From NCBI RefSeq assembly GCF_001661345.1, contig NW_017962916.1, positions 257,369 through 321,368 on the forward strand: DNA of 64,000 nt, written 5' to 3'. A program made the translations under genes and the position numbers. This document shows, piece by piece, positions 41,001 through 50,500 of the stretch (position 1 is its first letter; each line of letters starts with the position of its first letter). Source of the stretch: Ascoidea rubescens DSM 1968. Taxonomy: Eukaryota > Ascomycota > Saccharomycetes > Ascoideales > Ascoideaceae. The notes beneath the pieces were generated by a model, which searched no databases, was not told the origin of the DNA, and worked only from the letters and a program-made list of their open reading frames with translations.

Positions 41001-43404
41001 GGATGTTTTAGAATTGTTCGATTTTGGAGTTTTCAATAGACATTCGGAATCTCCACCTCCAGATCCAGAAGAAACAGGAACTATTGAAACAAATGGCCAT
41101 AAAAAAGGAATGGTTGCGTATGCTTATCCCATTTTAATCGAGTTTTTTGAAATCAAACAAGAGCTTCATAATTCTATCAGTAGCTTAATAATGTGTGCAC
41201 AGGAGATCACATTGGATGATCCAGAGGTATTTAAAAGCATGAAAGAAGAACCAACTACATCGCCATTTGCAGACCTCGGAACCCATGTGGGTTCTTCACA
41301 GATTGAGATTTTAGCTGAAGAATTGAGAAAAGTTTTAGTTTTGGAGGATGTTGAAACATTGGACAGCCTGTACATTGATGCTTATGAAGATACAAGAAGC
41401 TCAATCGAAAGTATCAGGAACAATTTAAATATTATCAACTATATTGTTGGACAGTTGGTCGAAGAAAGAGAAACAATTTTGAATTATGCTACAAGAGTTA
41501 TGGACACAGCCAACCCAAATATCGAAATGATAAGAAATGAAAGATCTGGTAGCACCGCAAGCATAATTCATAAAACTGATTCATACGATCAAATTTCTTC
41601 TATTCATCATACTTCAGCTTCATACTATAATAAACAAAATCAAAATAATAGAAACTCTAGTGGCAAAGATCAACCATGGTACTTGGATGCAGATGAGGAA
41701 TATGATTTGATATATGATGTAAATGGCCAAATAAAAGGTGGAACGAAAACCGCATTAGTTGCACATTTGACACATCATGATTCACTTGATACTAATTATA
41801 ACAACATTTTCCTATTGACATTTAGAAGCATAATGTCGCCTTCTGAGTTGATAGGGCTATTAATTGACAGATTTAATAATCATCCGCCTGAGGGATTAAC
41901 ATTTGAAGAGTACGATATATGGGTCAAAAAAAAATCGTATCCAATTAAATTAAGATCAATCAATATCATGAGAATGTTGTTGCAAAAGTTCTGGATCAGC
42001 ACATATTATAGTAAAGAGTTGTTTGAAAAATTGACAACATTTGTCAAGTTTTTATTACAGCAAGATTTTCCAAGTTCTAAAACCATCAAGAATTTGCTTG
42101 AGCAGAGAACGAAAGACTACAATACATTTTTGAAGGAAAGAATGAAGAGAAAACATCAGCGTCAAAGCGAAACACATCATAAACACTCGAATATCAATGA
42201 AAATGATAGTGATGATGATGATTATGAGGTATCAGAAGAGTCGTTAATCGGTATCAGTGATATCACAGGTACAATTGGAAGTATTTCGTTGAATCAAGAT
42301 GATTTGACCCCCATCATGCCAAGATCATTGAAAAGAATCAAATTACTTGATATTGATTTTGTTGAGTTTGCTCGTCAAATTACTTTGAAGGATTCAAAAT
42401 TGTACTCAAAAGTTACTCAATTACAGTGTCTTGATAGAGCGTGGGGTCATAAATATGGTTCAATGGGTGGTTCCCGAGCTATATCTGCATTTATTTCAAA
42501 TTCTAATAGGTTGACAAATTTTGTCTCATTTATGATTTTAAGAAAAGCAGACATTAGAAAAAGAGTTAATATTATTAGGTACTTTGTTGCTGTAGCAGAA
42601 AAATGTCGTCAATTTAATAATTTCTCTTCAATGACAGCAATTTTTGCTGCTTTTACCTCATCACCAATTCATAGATTGAAAAAAACATGGGCTCAAGTGA
42701 GTGAAGGAACAACCATTTCTCTTGGTAGAATCAATAAATTAATGGATCCTCAGAGGAATTTCACTGAATATAGAGAAGTTCTTCGTAATGTTCAAGGTGC
42801 CCCTTGCATTCCATTTTTTGGTGTTTATTTGACAGAATTGACATTTATTGTTGACGGAAATTCGGATTACTTGCATGAAGATCAAAATATGATTAATTTC
42901 AGCAAGAGAGTTAAAACTGTTGATGTTATTAAAAACGTTATCAAATTTCAGTCAATACCATATGCATTCCAAGAAATTCCAGAAGTTCAAAGTTTCTTTG
43001 ACAATTGGTTTGAAGAAAGTCCAAGTATTGATGCTCAATATGAATTATCCATGAGGCTAGAACCAAGAGAAAGTGCATCTAATCATTTTAATAGAGCATT
43101 TATGACCGAAATGAACATTAGTTCAAGCAGTAGCGTCATGATCAATAATAATGCGAATGCCGGAAATGCTGGTGGTGATATTCACAATAACACAGGTAAT
43201 CCTCTTACCACACATAGTTCTAATCCAATATCTGTTAGTGATTCTGCCTCGGATATCAAAATCAATAGCGTCTTGGAAATGCAATCTACTAAAAGTAGTG
43301 TTATTTCCACAGTTGACACTGAAGTTGGATCTGTTTCTAATTTGGAGACTCTGTCCATGATGGAAACCCCATCGATTAAGAAGGAATTGGCTGATCCTAA
43401 ATAA
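38059..43404 (+). CDS. CDC25: Ras guanine-nucleotide exchange factor Cdc25
   Basis: 1781 residues from the ATG at 38059 (six further codons upstream begin only at TTG). An N-terminal Ser/Asn-rich region contains a poly-Asn run (about 89-120). An SH3 domain spans about 182-260 (VSFDYVS, then GWWNG and RGWFPSSY). A long middle region has Gln/Thr repeats and a Glu-rich patch. A RasGEF-N domain (about 1216-1340) precedes the catalytic Cdc25 domain (about 1430-1690), with its SNRLTNFV, AVAEKCRQFNNFSSM and PCIPFFGVYLTELTFI blocks. It loads Ras with GTP and so activates adenylate cyclase/PKA signalling at the plasma membrane. It is somewhat longer than S. cerevisiae Cdc25 (1589), mainly through low-complexity sequence. 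Confidence 0.93.
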   Translation: MAPSLLGSRLKSHKLSSNSNNNPHNNSHNNSNPSPSPNSNSSSSLPLKIDSKLSSHSKLNHPNPLNLSNKIISNISSISNDINPNIDNSNNNNNNNNNNNNNNNNNNNNNNNNNNNNSNSNSNSNSNNNNKDQKDIQQPFPSHLQSKNKLSINQSQSQSQSQTIHNNYEKIINVIKILNIKPVDIVEVSFDYVSSQQNILSLKQHQIIYVLEKASSGWWNGILLNNSININSNDFDLDLKSIKSVRGWFPSSYTKSINLSINSALNKNINKNTPKNTQFISHNHNNSHSIQRSHSNDTNEPNEINQPFIHNSNSSLPLANLKHTSSHSFENIKNSLSLKKHISNQNSKPIQKLILHPLLKENLKPLQGKVLSKDQVIKFFDDNSTYLPIEKPLFWIPRLHPKSLSLIFYNVELNLYCDQLPFMDFPLKKKIYSSNQTQTQTQTQTQTQSKFKSKPKSKLLPQSQSQSQPQPQPINDEKSTFPSTETPPLITFNTLVFDHKKLANDHELLVFGHPQHSKNISKSKISSLPNSNSFSNAGSLLMLPGVFYDDPSDITTWAGLEKSSLFFINLCILSLRKNERQDFLNYFNITSRICVLIHLSARLLRNNLKTFGMDIGLQKRLRRIARSVAQIGVNGNLHLTEAEVEDVSNKEKLTPIDKLKLVQEVQQLHEELAASAASEKLRKEKNLKKLEKKRPKVNSEGNLDNLDEETPKVNNVQDNDNDEDFDVEEEEEEDDNVDADIDFENGDSNHNSNINGVEIKSTTSYLHQAEVESNILKKHISACVVTFHKLYKAKAASLAKRSNKMASELANTDDFKLPQVYPRFITGFFSAGNWKTPFFPDPENPFVDPSEPVPDSDKEKQRERENEKLQKVLSNVSGNITSRRTSISSEKKTANVQKFAAKKQDRPSLLLNKDSLSLLVSRTKNLMDILDVISDVIKNFNSPKRNLDDINDYKTFDETNQTNLSILTNVYKALTVAAKIMDVLELFDFGVFNRHSESPPPDPEETGTIETNGHKKGMVAYAYPILIEFFEIKQELHNSISSLIMCAQEITLDDPEVFKSMKEEPTTSPFADLGTHVGSSQIEILAEELRKVLVLEDVETLDSLYIDAYEDTRSSIESIRNNLNIINYIVGQLVEERETILNYATRVMDTANPNIEMIRNERSGSTASIIHKTDSYDQISSIHHTSASYYNKQNQNNRNSSGKDQPWYLDADEEYDLIYDVNGQIKGGTKTALVAHLTHHDSLDTNYNNIFLLTFRSIMSPSELIGLLIDRFNNHPPEGLTFEEYDIWVKKKSYPIKLRSINIMRMLLQKFWISTYYSKELFEKLTTFVKFLLQQDFPSSKTIKNLLEQRTKDYNTFLKERMKRKHQRQSETHHKHSNINENDSDDDDYEVSEESLIGISDITGTIGSISLNQDDLTPIMPRSLKRIKLLDIDFVEFARQITLKDSKLYSKVTQLQCLDRAWGHKYGSMGGSRAISAFISNSNRLTNFVSFMILRKADIRKRVNIIRYFVAVAEKCRQFNNFSSMTAIFAAFTSSPIHRLKKTWAQVSEGTTISLGRINKLMDPQRNFTEYREVLRNVQGAPCIPFFGVYLTELTFIVDGNSDYLHEDQNMINFSKRVKTVDVIKNVIKFQSIPYAFQEIPEVQSFFDNWFEESPSIDAQYELSMRLEPRESASNHFNRAFMTEMNISSSSSVMINNNANAGNAGGDIHNNTGNPLTTHSSNPISVSDSASDIKINSVLEMQSTKSSVISTVDTEVGSVSNLETLSMMETPSIKKELADPK
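38319..38450. repeat. (AATAAC)n array coding poly-Asn in CDC25
   Basis: A hexanucleotide tandem array with interspersed AGC codons, encoding about 30 consecutive Asn and then alternating Ser-Asn. It is repeat-prone but always in frame. Confidence 0.9.
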
Positions 43405-45301
43405 ATAATCCAACAGTGCTATCAGGCTGTAAGCTTAAAACGAAGAAAAACATTGCAGAGAAATCCCACTATCAAGTCTCTGAATTTCCTACACTTTAAT
43501 TTCATTTTATTTTTTTCTATTATTTGGTCAAATTAATGCAATCCTAGCACGATTCTACGCTTTTTTAAATGATCTTCTAAATACTTTTTTAAATACTTTG
43601 TTGAGTGCGAGAAATGTGGCAAGACTTTTTTGTTTCAATTAGCTAATATCTTTTTACATACCGTATTTGTTATATTTTTCTTCCCTAGTTCTTTGTGTGC
43701 TTTTACTTATCTATTTACTTATACTTCACCTCTCTATTTATTTTGCAGTGTCTATCTACCATAAACATTATTTTTTTCCAGATTTAATTTACTACTGTTT
43801 TTTTACATCCTTTAATACTTTACAAATGTCTTCTTTTGCTTTCATTTCTGGCTCCAAAAGCCCAACGCTTCGAGCTTCCCAAAACAGCTGTGGATCACGT
43901 GCACAAGGACTTTGAAAATTGAGTGGAAATTGTAGAAGCATTTTTTGTGTATTTCACTGTTGTTTTGTAAATTGCACTTAATGGCTATTTATTGAATGTT
44001 TGTTGAATGTTTGTTGAATGTTTGTTGAATGTTTTATGCTCGCAGCGAGATATTGTTTGGCCTACATCAGATTATGGCAAATATTAAGAGTGAATGGAAG
44101 GAATGAATAGAGCATACCGGTTTTGTTCACCAAACAGACAGCTGGTGTTACGGAGTTTGCTGGATTTATTTGTAGTTCTCTTGAAGACTACCTGAGGCTA
44201 AAGCTAGAATTAATGCTGAGTTTGACAAGTGTTATAATTAATTTACTCTGTGGGATTTCAGTTTCTTTTCAATCCGGTAAATTTGACGCTGCTTTTAGCA
44301 CATGAGGCTTGTGCTAAATTTTCGATAACTGTTGTTGATTGCAGCTTTATAATTCCATGAATTAAAGTAATTTTTGATAAAAGCTTGTTAAAGATGCTTA
44401 TATTTTAACTAACCTACAGTAAAGAAATACGATTTATTCCAATAGAAAATGCTACTAAAACTTGAAGAATATGATTTGCCAATAATCAGTCAAAAAACCG
44501 ATAGAATGATAAAATAATAATGAAATGCCTTAATTATATTAATCTTGTTTTTTACCTCAATTATCGCATCAAGTTCAAAGATTTGTCTTAATGTTTTTTT
44601 TCAGCCCAGCAAAAAAACAAGACATTGAATTCAGTTATTATAATTGATATCTTGGTTTTCTTGGTTTTGTTTAAAATTTTCTTATTTTCTATTTGGTTAG
44701 TCTTGGCAAGTTCAACATCAATAGCAAAATGTATACAAATCAATACAAATCAACATAATTCAATAAAATACAATGTGGTTCGAGGCAATAAGATATAATA
44801 GAACAAAAAAATGGAATAGCATAATATATTTTGTCAAATTAAAATATTTAACTGGATAGTTTTTTCAATCAATAGTATTCTTCAAAGAAAAAAGACCTGT
44901 AACTAAATAATTTAATCCCATTGGTTTTTTATTTAATTTGTGATTTCACATATCAAAATTTTTAAGCTAAACATAGCAAATTATTCTTCTAGAAATTTTC
45001 CACTTAGAAGAGTTTATGAAATTCCTAATTATTTCATTCAAAGTGTAAACTATTGGGTTTAATCTAACATGGATACTACTAATAAAATCTTGTTTGGATG
45101 ATTATTTTGATAAAGTATTCTTTTTTAGTATTGTTTGGATTAAATGCATCTTTATAATTTAAATATAAATACAATCTAATTTTTCTGATTTATTTTCAAT
45201 TTTTTTTTTATTTTCCTTCATATTATTAATCAGTGATTTTACTCTATCGAAATAATTAAAATTCCAATTAATAACAAATTCCTTAATAAAATACTATAAT
45301 A
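43405..45301. other. 1.9-kb gene-free stretch, left flank of the FET4 repeat
   Basis: No supported gene or RNA. Left to right it holds the CDC25 3' region, a CTGTGG-AT-CACGTG cluster (43888-43901), an 11-bp GAATGTTTGTT tandem (about 43994-44034), and then increasingly AT-rich DNA (44480-45300). Its right end is the sharp border of the FET4 inverted-repeat arm. Confidence 0.55.
43888..43901. promoter_or_regulatory. CTGTGG-AT-CACGTG, Met31/32 + Cbf1-like pair
   Basis: CTGTGG (43888-43893) and CACGTG (43896-43901) are separated by two bases. This is the same combination as upstream of ADI1, where the shared string ACAGCTGTGG also occurs. The nearest downstream start is FET4, 1.5 kb away. Function is uncertain. 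Confidence 0.35.
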
Positions 45302-45371
45302 TTATCAAATAAATCACAATTTATCAATCGTTATTTATAATACATAACCAGTCAATTACAAGTTACAAGTT

Positions 45372-45419
45372 GATACTGATACTGATACTGATATTGATAT
45401 TGATATTGATATTGATACT
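45372..45419. repeat. TGATAY hexamer array in the FET4 5' leader
   Basis: Three TGATAC, four TGATAT and a final TGATAC unit, ending 21 bases before the FET4 ATG. The identical array, with the same unit order, is in the right arm (54730-54777). Confidence 0.9.
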
Positions 45420-45440
45420 ATTGGCGATATCGTTTTAAAA

Positions 45441-47090
45441 ATGTCAAAGAAGGTTGATTGTGCCACAAGCAATGTTGACAATGTTGACAATGTCGATGGA
45501 TCATCGATTTTGTCAGACAATTTGAGCACTGGGAACTGCACCCCCCACAGCAGGGACTTCCATGGATGGAGCAAAGTCAAGTTTTTATTGCACTCACCTG
45601 GGCGATTTTATCCCACAGTGTCCAATGCTGCCATTGTCACTGAGAAACTAGATGTTACAAAGGTCAATGAGGGCAAGTTGGTGCAAGGGTTGTTGATTCC
45701 AAAGGACACTGTTTTTGCCAGGGCATACGACAGAGTCACCGAGGCTGCTGGTAGTGTTTTCATCTTTGTATCCACGTTGGCCATCATCGTTATGTGGGCC
45801 ATTCTTGGTGGTGTGTACAAGGCGCCTGATAACTGGCAAATTGCAATGCAGGATGGTAGTTCGATCCAAGCATATATTTCGGATTCGCTTTTGATGAGAC
45901 AGCAACAGAACCAATCCAGGGACTTGCTTCAGTTGATTTCGGAGTTGAGATCAAGAGGAAAGACATACCATGAAGTCTTTACCAAGGTGTACAACGGGAA
46001 ATTACACAAAATGACAGCAGAGGAAATTGCAGCTGTTGAGAAAAAGGTGTACAGCGAGGTTGGTGATGCTCAGGTTCTTCAATCGTACAACTGGTACGAC
46101 CAAGTGTCGAATGTTGCTTCTAAGATCTTTGGGTCGATTTATTGTGTCACTGTATTCTGGATCTGTATCTTTGTGTGGGTTGGACTTGGTGCGTTGCCTC
46201 ATTTGCGGTTTGGAGATAAATGGCAGTTGTACATCAACACAGCAACAGCAGTTGAGATTACGTTGATTTCGATGTTCATCCAGAACATTCGTAAGAGACA
46301 CATTTTGTATGTGCACAAGAGCATTGGGTTGGTTATTGAGACAGATTACAACATCGAGTACAAATTGAGGACGATGATCGGATCCAACAAGCCCAACAAG
46401 AGAGTTTCCATTGCTCCCATGAAGGTGACTAGAGGCGAGAGAGCCATTGAGTACTATGCTGCCATCATTGGAACTGGTATAGGATTGGTGATCAGTGCAG
46501 GAGTGTTTGCTACGTGGATAGCCATTGGAGACAGAATGGAATGGTCAGACGACTGGTGGTTGATTATCGGTACATACACTGGGTTGGTTGGGTTCATTGA
46601 TGGATTCACATTGCGTTCATGCTACTATCGTTGCTACGAGCACATCTACGAGCAGTTCAAGTTGTTGGAGGACGAGGACTCGAAGCTTTTGAGGTATTTG
46701 GGAGTGGAAGGCACATTTTGCACACCAGCTCCAGAGCACAGATCGTTCAACTTTCGTGTGAGTGCCATTGTTGGTAGGATATTTTCGAGCACCAAGGCTG
46801 TTGGTCTCTCTGTTGTTGTTGTGATCGTGTTGATCTGCATTGCCAGCTACATGAAATGGAGAACCACAGCACAGTTGATCTGCAACACCCCCACCATGAT
46901 CATTGAGGGATTCTGTTTGTTGGTTTTGCTTGAAGGCCACAACCAAAACAATGCACAGCTTAGGGTGTATGTGCACGACTCATTGCAAAGAAAGTTCTAC
47001 TTGCAACAGTATGTGGAGACACTTTACCAACACGAAATCAGCAAGGAGCACACCAACGACTCGTGTAGCGAGATTTCCATGAAGAACTGA
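45441..47090 (+). CDS. FET4: Low-affinity Fe(II)/metal transporter Fet4, copy 1
   Basis: A 549-residue plasma-membrane transporter of the Fet4 (iron permease) family, close to the 552 residues of S. cerevisiae Fet4, which takes up Fe(II), Zn and Cu with low affinity. The N-terminal 80 residues are polar and cytosolic. Several membrane segments follow in two blocks (about 100-125, 225-290, 340-400, 455-510), separated by a polar loop (about 125-210) containing KTYHEVFTKVYNGK. It contains no CTG codon and uses TTG heavily. It is GC-richer than its surroundings. An apparently identical copy lies inverted at 53059-54708. The leader carries a TGATAY hexamer array. Confidence 0.93.
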   Translation: MSKKVDCATSNVDNVDNVDGSSILSDNLSTGNCTPHSRDFHGWSKVKFLLHSPGRFYPTVSNAAIVTEKLDVTKVNEGKLVQGLLIPKDTVFARAYDRVTEAAGSVFIFVSTLAIIVMWAILGGVYKAPDNWQIAMQDGSSIQAYISDSLLMRQQQNQSRDLLQLISELRSRGKTYHEVFTKVYNGKLHKMTAEEIAAVEKKVYSEVGDAQVLQSYNWYDQVSNVASKIFGSIYCVTVFWICIFVWVGLGALPHLRFGDKWQLYINTATAVEITLISMFIQNIRKRHILYVHKSIGLVIETDYNIEYKLRTMIGSNKPNKRVSIAPMKVTRGERAIEYYAAIIGTGIGLVISAGVFATWIAIGDRMEWSDDWWLIIGTYTGLVGFIDGFTLRSCYYRCYEHIYEQFKLLEDEDSKLLRYLGVEGTFCTPAPEHRSFNFRVSAIVGRIFSSTKAVGLSVVVVIVLICIASYMKWRTTAQLICNTPTMIIEGFCLLVLLEGHNQNNAQLRVYVHDSLQRKFYLQQYVETLYQHEISKEHTNDSCSEISMKN

Positions 47091-47539
47091 GAAGAAGAAG
47101 AAAAAGAAAAAGAAGAACAGATGGATAGTAAATCGTCCACTGTGAGTGCTGGCATTGCAACAGGCTCCATAGGTTGTGGGCCATTCTAATAGGTTTTGTA
47201 TTGATTTAGCAATTATTTATATGTTGTTTATTTATGTTGTTTATATATGCTGTTTATTTATGTTGTTTATTTATGTTTATTTATATTGATTTTATTGATT
47301 ATATGTAGATTTGCTTTGACCTGCATATAAAAACGTCTTTACCACCGCTTTGGTTCTGATCCATCGTGCTGGAATGGGAAACACTTAAATGTTTCCTCTT
47401 CTTCCAGCACAGACACTGATCTGTTATCTATCTTGTTATCTGAAGAGGTATTTGCTGTTTCTCTGGCCATTTGCTTCTACAGCACTACTCAAACACTATT
47501 GGAACTGCATTTTATAGAGCTCCTTTAGGCTGAACGATT

Positions 47540-50500
47540 ATGTTTTCTCGGTTGGGTCAATTGAGCAAGAACTTCACAGAGGAATTGACCAGATTAAGTG
47601 AAAACAACAATAGCAATAACAGTAACATTGCAGGTAGCTCTAATAATAATGGTAACAGAAACATCTTAAGACGTAATAATGCTAAACCTCAGGTAAAGGA
47701 CTTGCCTACTGAAAAGATAAGGGAGATTTTGAGCTCAAGAACTCCGGATGTGGATGAAATAATCATAAATGCTGAAAATGACAATGACAATGACAATGAC
47801 AATAATAATGATAATGAAAATATAAATGATAATTCTAATGACAATGACAATAACAATGGCGATATAAACCAAATTGGAAATGAAAATAATAACTCAAAAA
47901 CAGAAAATGATAGTAATGAAAAACATCTTATCAGCTCAGCCAATGATCATGAAAACAATACTGATAATAATGAATTAGTTTCAACTTCTGATAATAATAC
48001 CATTAATGAAAAAACTGATCCGACTACTTCAACATTACAGCTCGAAAACGCTTTTAGGGTTGATCCAAATATTGAATCAAACCAAATAAAAAGTAAAATT
48101 CAAATCCAAATCAACTCTCCAGAAATATCCAGTCAAAACCCCCCAAAAATAGTGAACTCATCGAAAGTACTAAATAATGATCAAAATAGTAATAATATTT
48201 TATCCACAAACCCACCAAATTCTAAAAAATTGATTAGCCCCTCGCTAAACAGCTCAACTATTAGCTTAAATAATAATATTAATAACTCTTCAGAATCGAT
48301 TATAAATAACACACTCACTCCCGACTTGAAATTAAAATTGAAAAAATTATCTAAATATGAAGAAAAATATCCAATTTTGTTAAATGCCTATAAATCTGAA
48401 AAATTGAAATCTTCTTACATAAAATATTTTGAAAAAATCTTACAAGAAAACACTCCTTGCTCATCAATTGCTGAATATGAGCAATTTTTAGATTATCTAT
48501 CAAATTTAAATTTGAAAATCAACTTAATCAATGAAGAATTCAAGAAAAAATCAAATGAATTTAACAATTTACAAAAAAATTTCATAAATCTCAATTCCCA
48601 AATGGAAAAATTTAAAAAATTAGATACAAACTTAAACTTATTAAAAATCGAAAAGGATAAATTATCAAATGATTTAAACCTAACCAAATTTGAAAACGAA
48701 AAATTATTACAAGAAAACAAAAAAATAAAAGACTTGGAAATTAAAAATGAAAATCTATTGAAAAATACAGAAGAGTTAAATATTTTGAAAAACGACAATG
48801 AAAAACTATCAAAAGAAATTGAAGATCTAGCTTTATTGAAAACCGATAATCAAAAATTGTCAAATAAACTTGAAAAATTACCCCTATTGGAAACTCAAAT
48901 TGAAAAATTATCTAAAGAACTTGAAGAGAAAACAATATTGCAAAATGAAAACCAAAAATTATTAATAGATGTTCAAAATTTAGATGTATTAAAAGTTGAA
49001 AACCAGAATTTATCAAAACAAATTCAAAACCTAGAATCTTTCAAGGATCAAAACGCCAAATTATCTAAAGATCTTGCCCACTTGAAATCTATAAAATTAG
49101 AGTTTGATAATTTGTTGCATGAAAAAAATAATTTGGAATCTCAGATAGAATCTCAAAAAATTGAGGGCAACAAGTTTAAACTAAATTTGGAAAAGACCCA
49201 TAAGGTTCAAATTTCAGACCTCGAAGCTAATTTTAAAAACAAAATTGATGAGCTTAATGTTAAATTGCTGGACAATAAAAATGAACTCAAAAAATTAAAC
49301 CAAGATAGTTTAGTTCTCAAATCAAAAAATTCTGTTAGTGTAAAAGTCATTGAAAGTTTAAAGAAGAAGATCAATGAATTAACAGCTCTGGTCGAAACCG
49401 AAATTGAAACAAGAGATGAAGATTTATCTACGACTTCTTCACCCTTAAATATACAATTTACATCTAAACAAAAAACTGATGACTTAGATAAAACCAAAAA
49501 AAAGAAAAAGAAAATGAATACAGTATCAAAAACTGTTCAACAGAATAAGAAATCATCTGAAGTCGGCAACTCTTCTTTAAATGAAAGCGTAGAAGACATT
49601 GTCAATTTGATTGAGCTCAAGGCAAAACATGAAGAACTTTTAGGTTTCCATGGTATAATCAAGGATAAGAATCTTAAGATTGAGTCCGAGTTAGATGAAA
49701 TTAAACATAAATATAGTCATTTGTGTGAAATTGAATTGAAATATAAAGAATTACAAAAGGACTCGTCCAAAAATAAAGCCACTCTACGAAATAATATTGA
49801 AGAAATGGATAACATAAAGGATATGATGAGAGATTTAGGAGACGATTTGGTCTCATCAAGAAATGAAGTCAAAACATTGAAAACCAAATTAAATGGTTTG
49901 ACATCTCAAGCTGAAAAGGTCAAGGAATTATCTGTAAAATTGGAAGAAGAGAAAAAAAATAGTCAAGAGGCAATTGATTCGCTAAAGGGTGAGTTGGAGA
50001 CCTTGAGAATACAGCATTCTGATTCAATAACCGACTATGAAAATACAAGAAAAACCTTGCTTGACGAAAAAGGAAAATTGAATAGCCATATAGAAGACTT
50101 GGAAAAACAAATTGAGAATTTCAAGGTTGAAATAGAAAAGAATAAGGTTTCTGATTCTTTCAAGGAGGAAACAATCAACACAAATAAAAAAGCTTTGGAA
50201 GAAAAAGAAAAGGAGTTAGGCGAGATGACACAAAAACTAAAATTGGTTTCTACTGAACTTGAAATAACAAAAAACTTGGCTGAAAATAGATTAAAGGAAT
50301 TAAAAACAATAGAGTTGTTGAAGGATCAACTAAAAGCATCAACTGATAATTTATCCAGTGAGAAAGAGTTTTTGGTAAAAGAAAATCAAAATCTAAAAGA
50401 TGTGGTTGATTCATTGAAGGATGTTAAGAGCAATGAGACCAGTCTAAAATTGAAAATTGTAACCTTGGAAACAACTTTGGGACACAAAAATAAGATGATT

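Larger units (their letters stand above)
45302..47304. repeat. Left arm of 2,003-bp inverted repeat (FET4)
   Basis: The reverse complement of 52845-54847. Position x pairs with 100149-x along the whole arm. The border is abrupt on both sides: similarity stops at TTATC on the outside (45302) and after ATTATAT on the inside (47304). It contains 139 bp upstream of FET4, the gene, and 214 bp downstream. I saw no difference between arms, and overlapping frames on both strands give identical peptides in the two copies. Confidence 0.95.

Noticed and set aside
47269-47279. Matches to the S. cerevisiae replication-origin consensus (also 36854-36864)
   Set aside because: The 11-base consensus occurs by chance in AT-rich DNA and is specific to S. 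cerevisiae relatives; the species is unknown.
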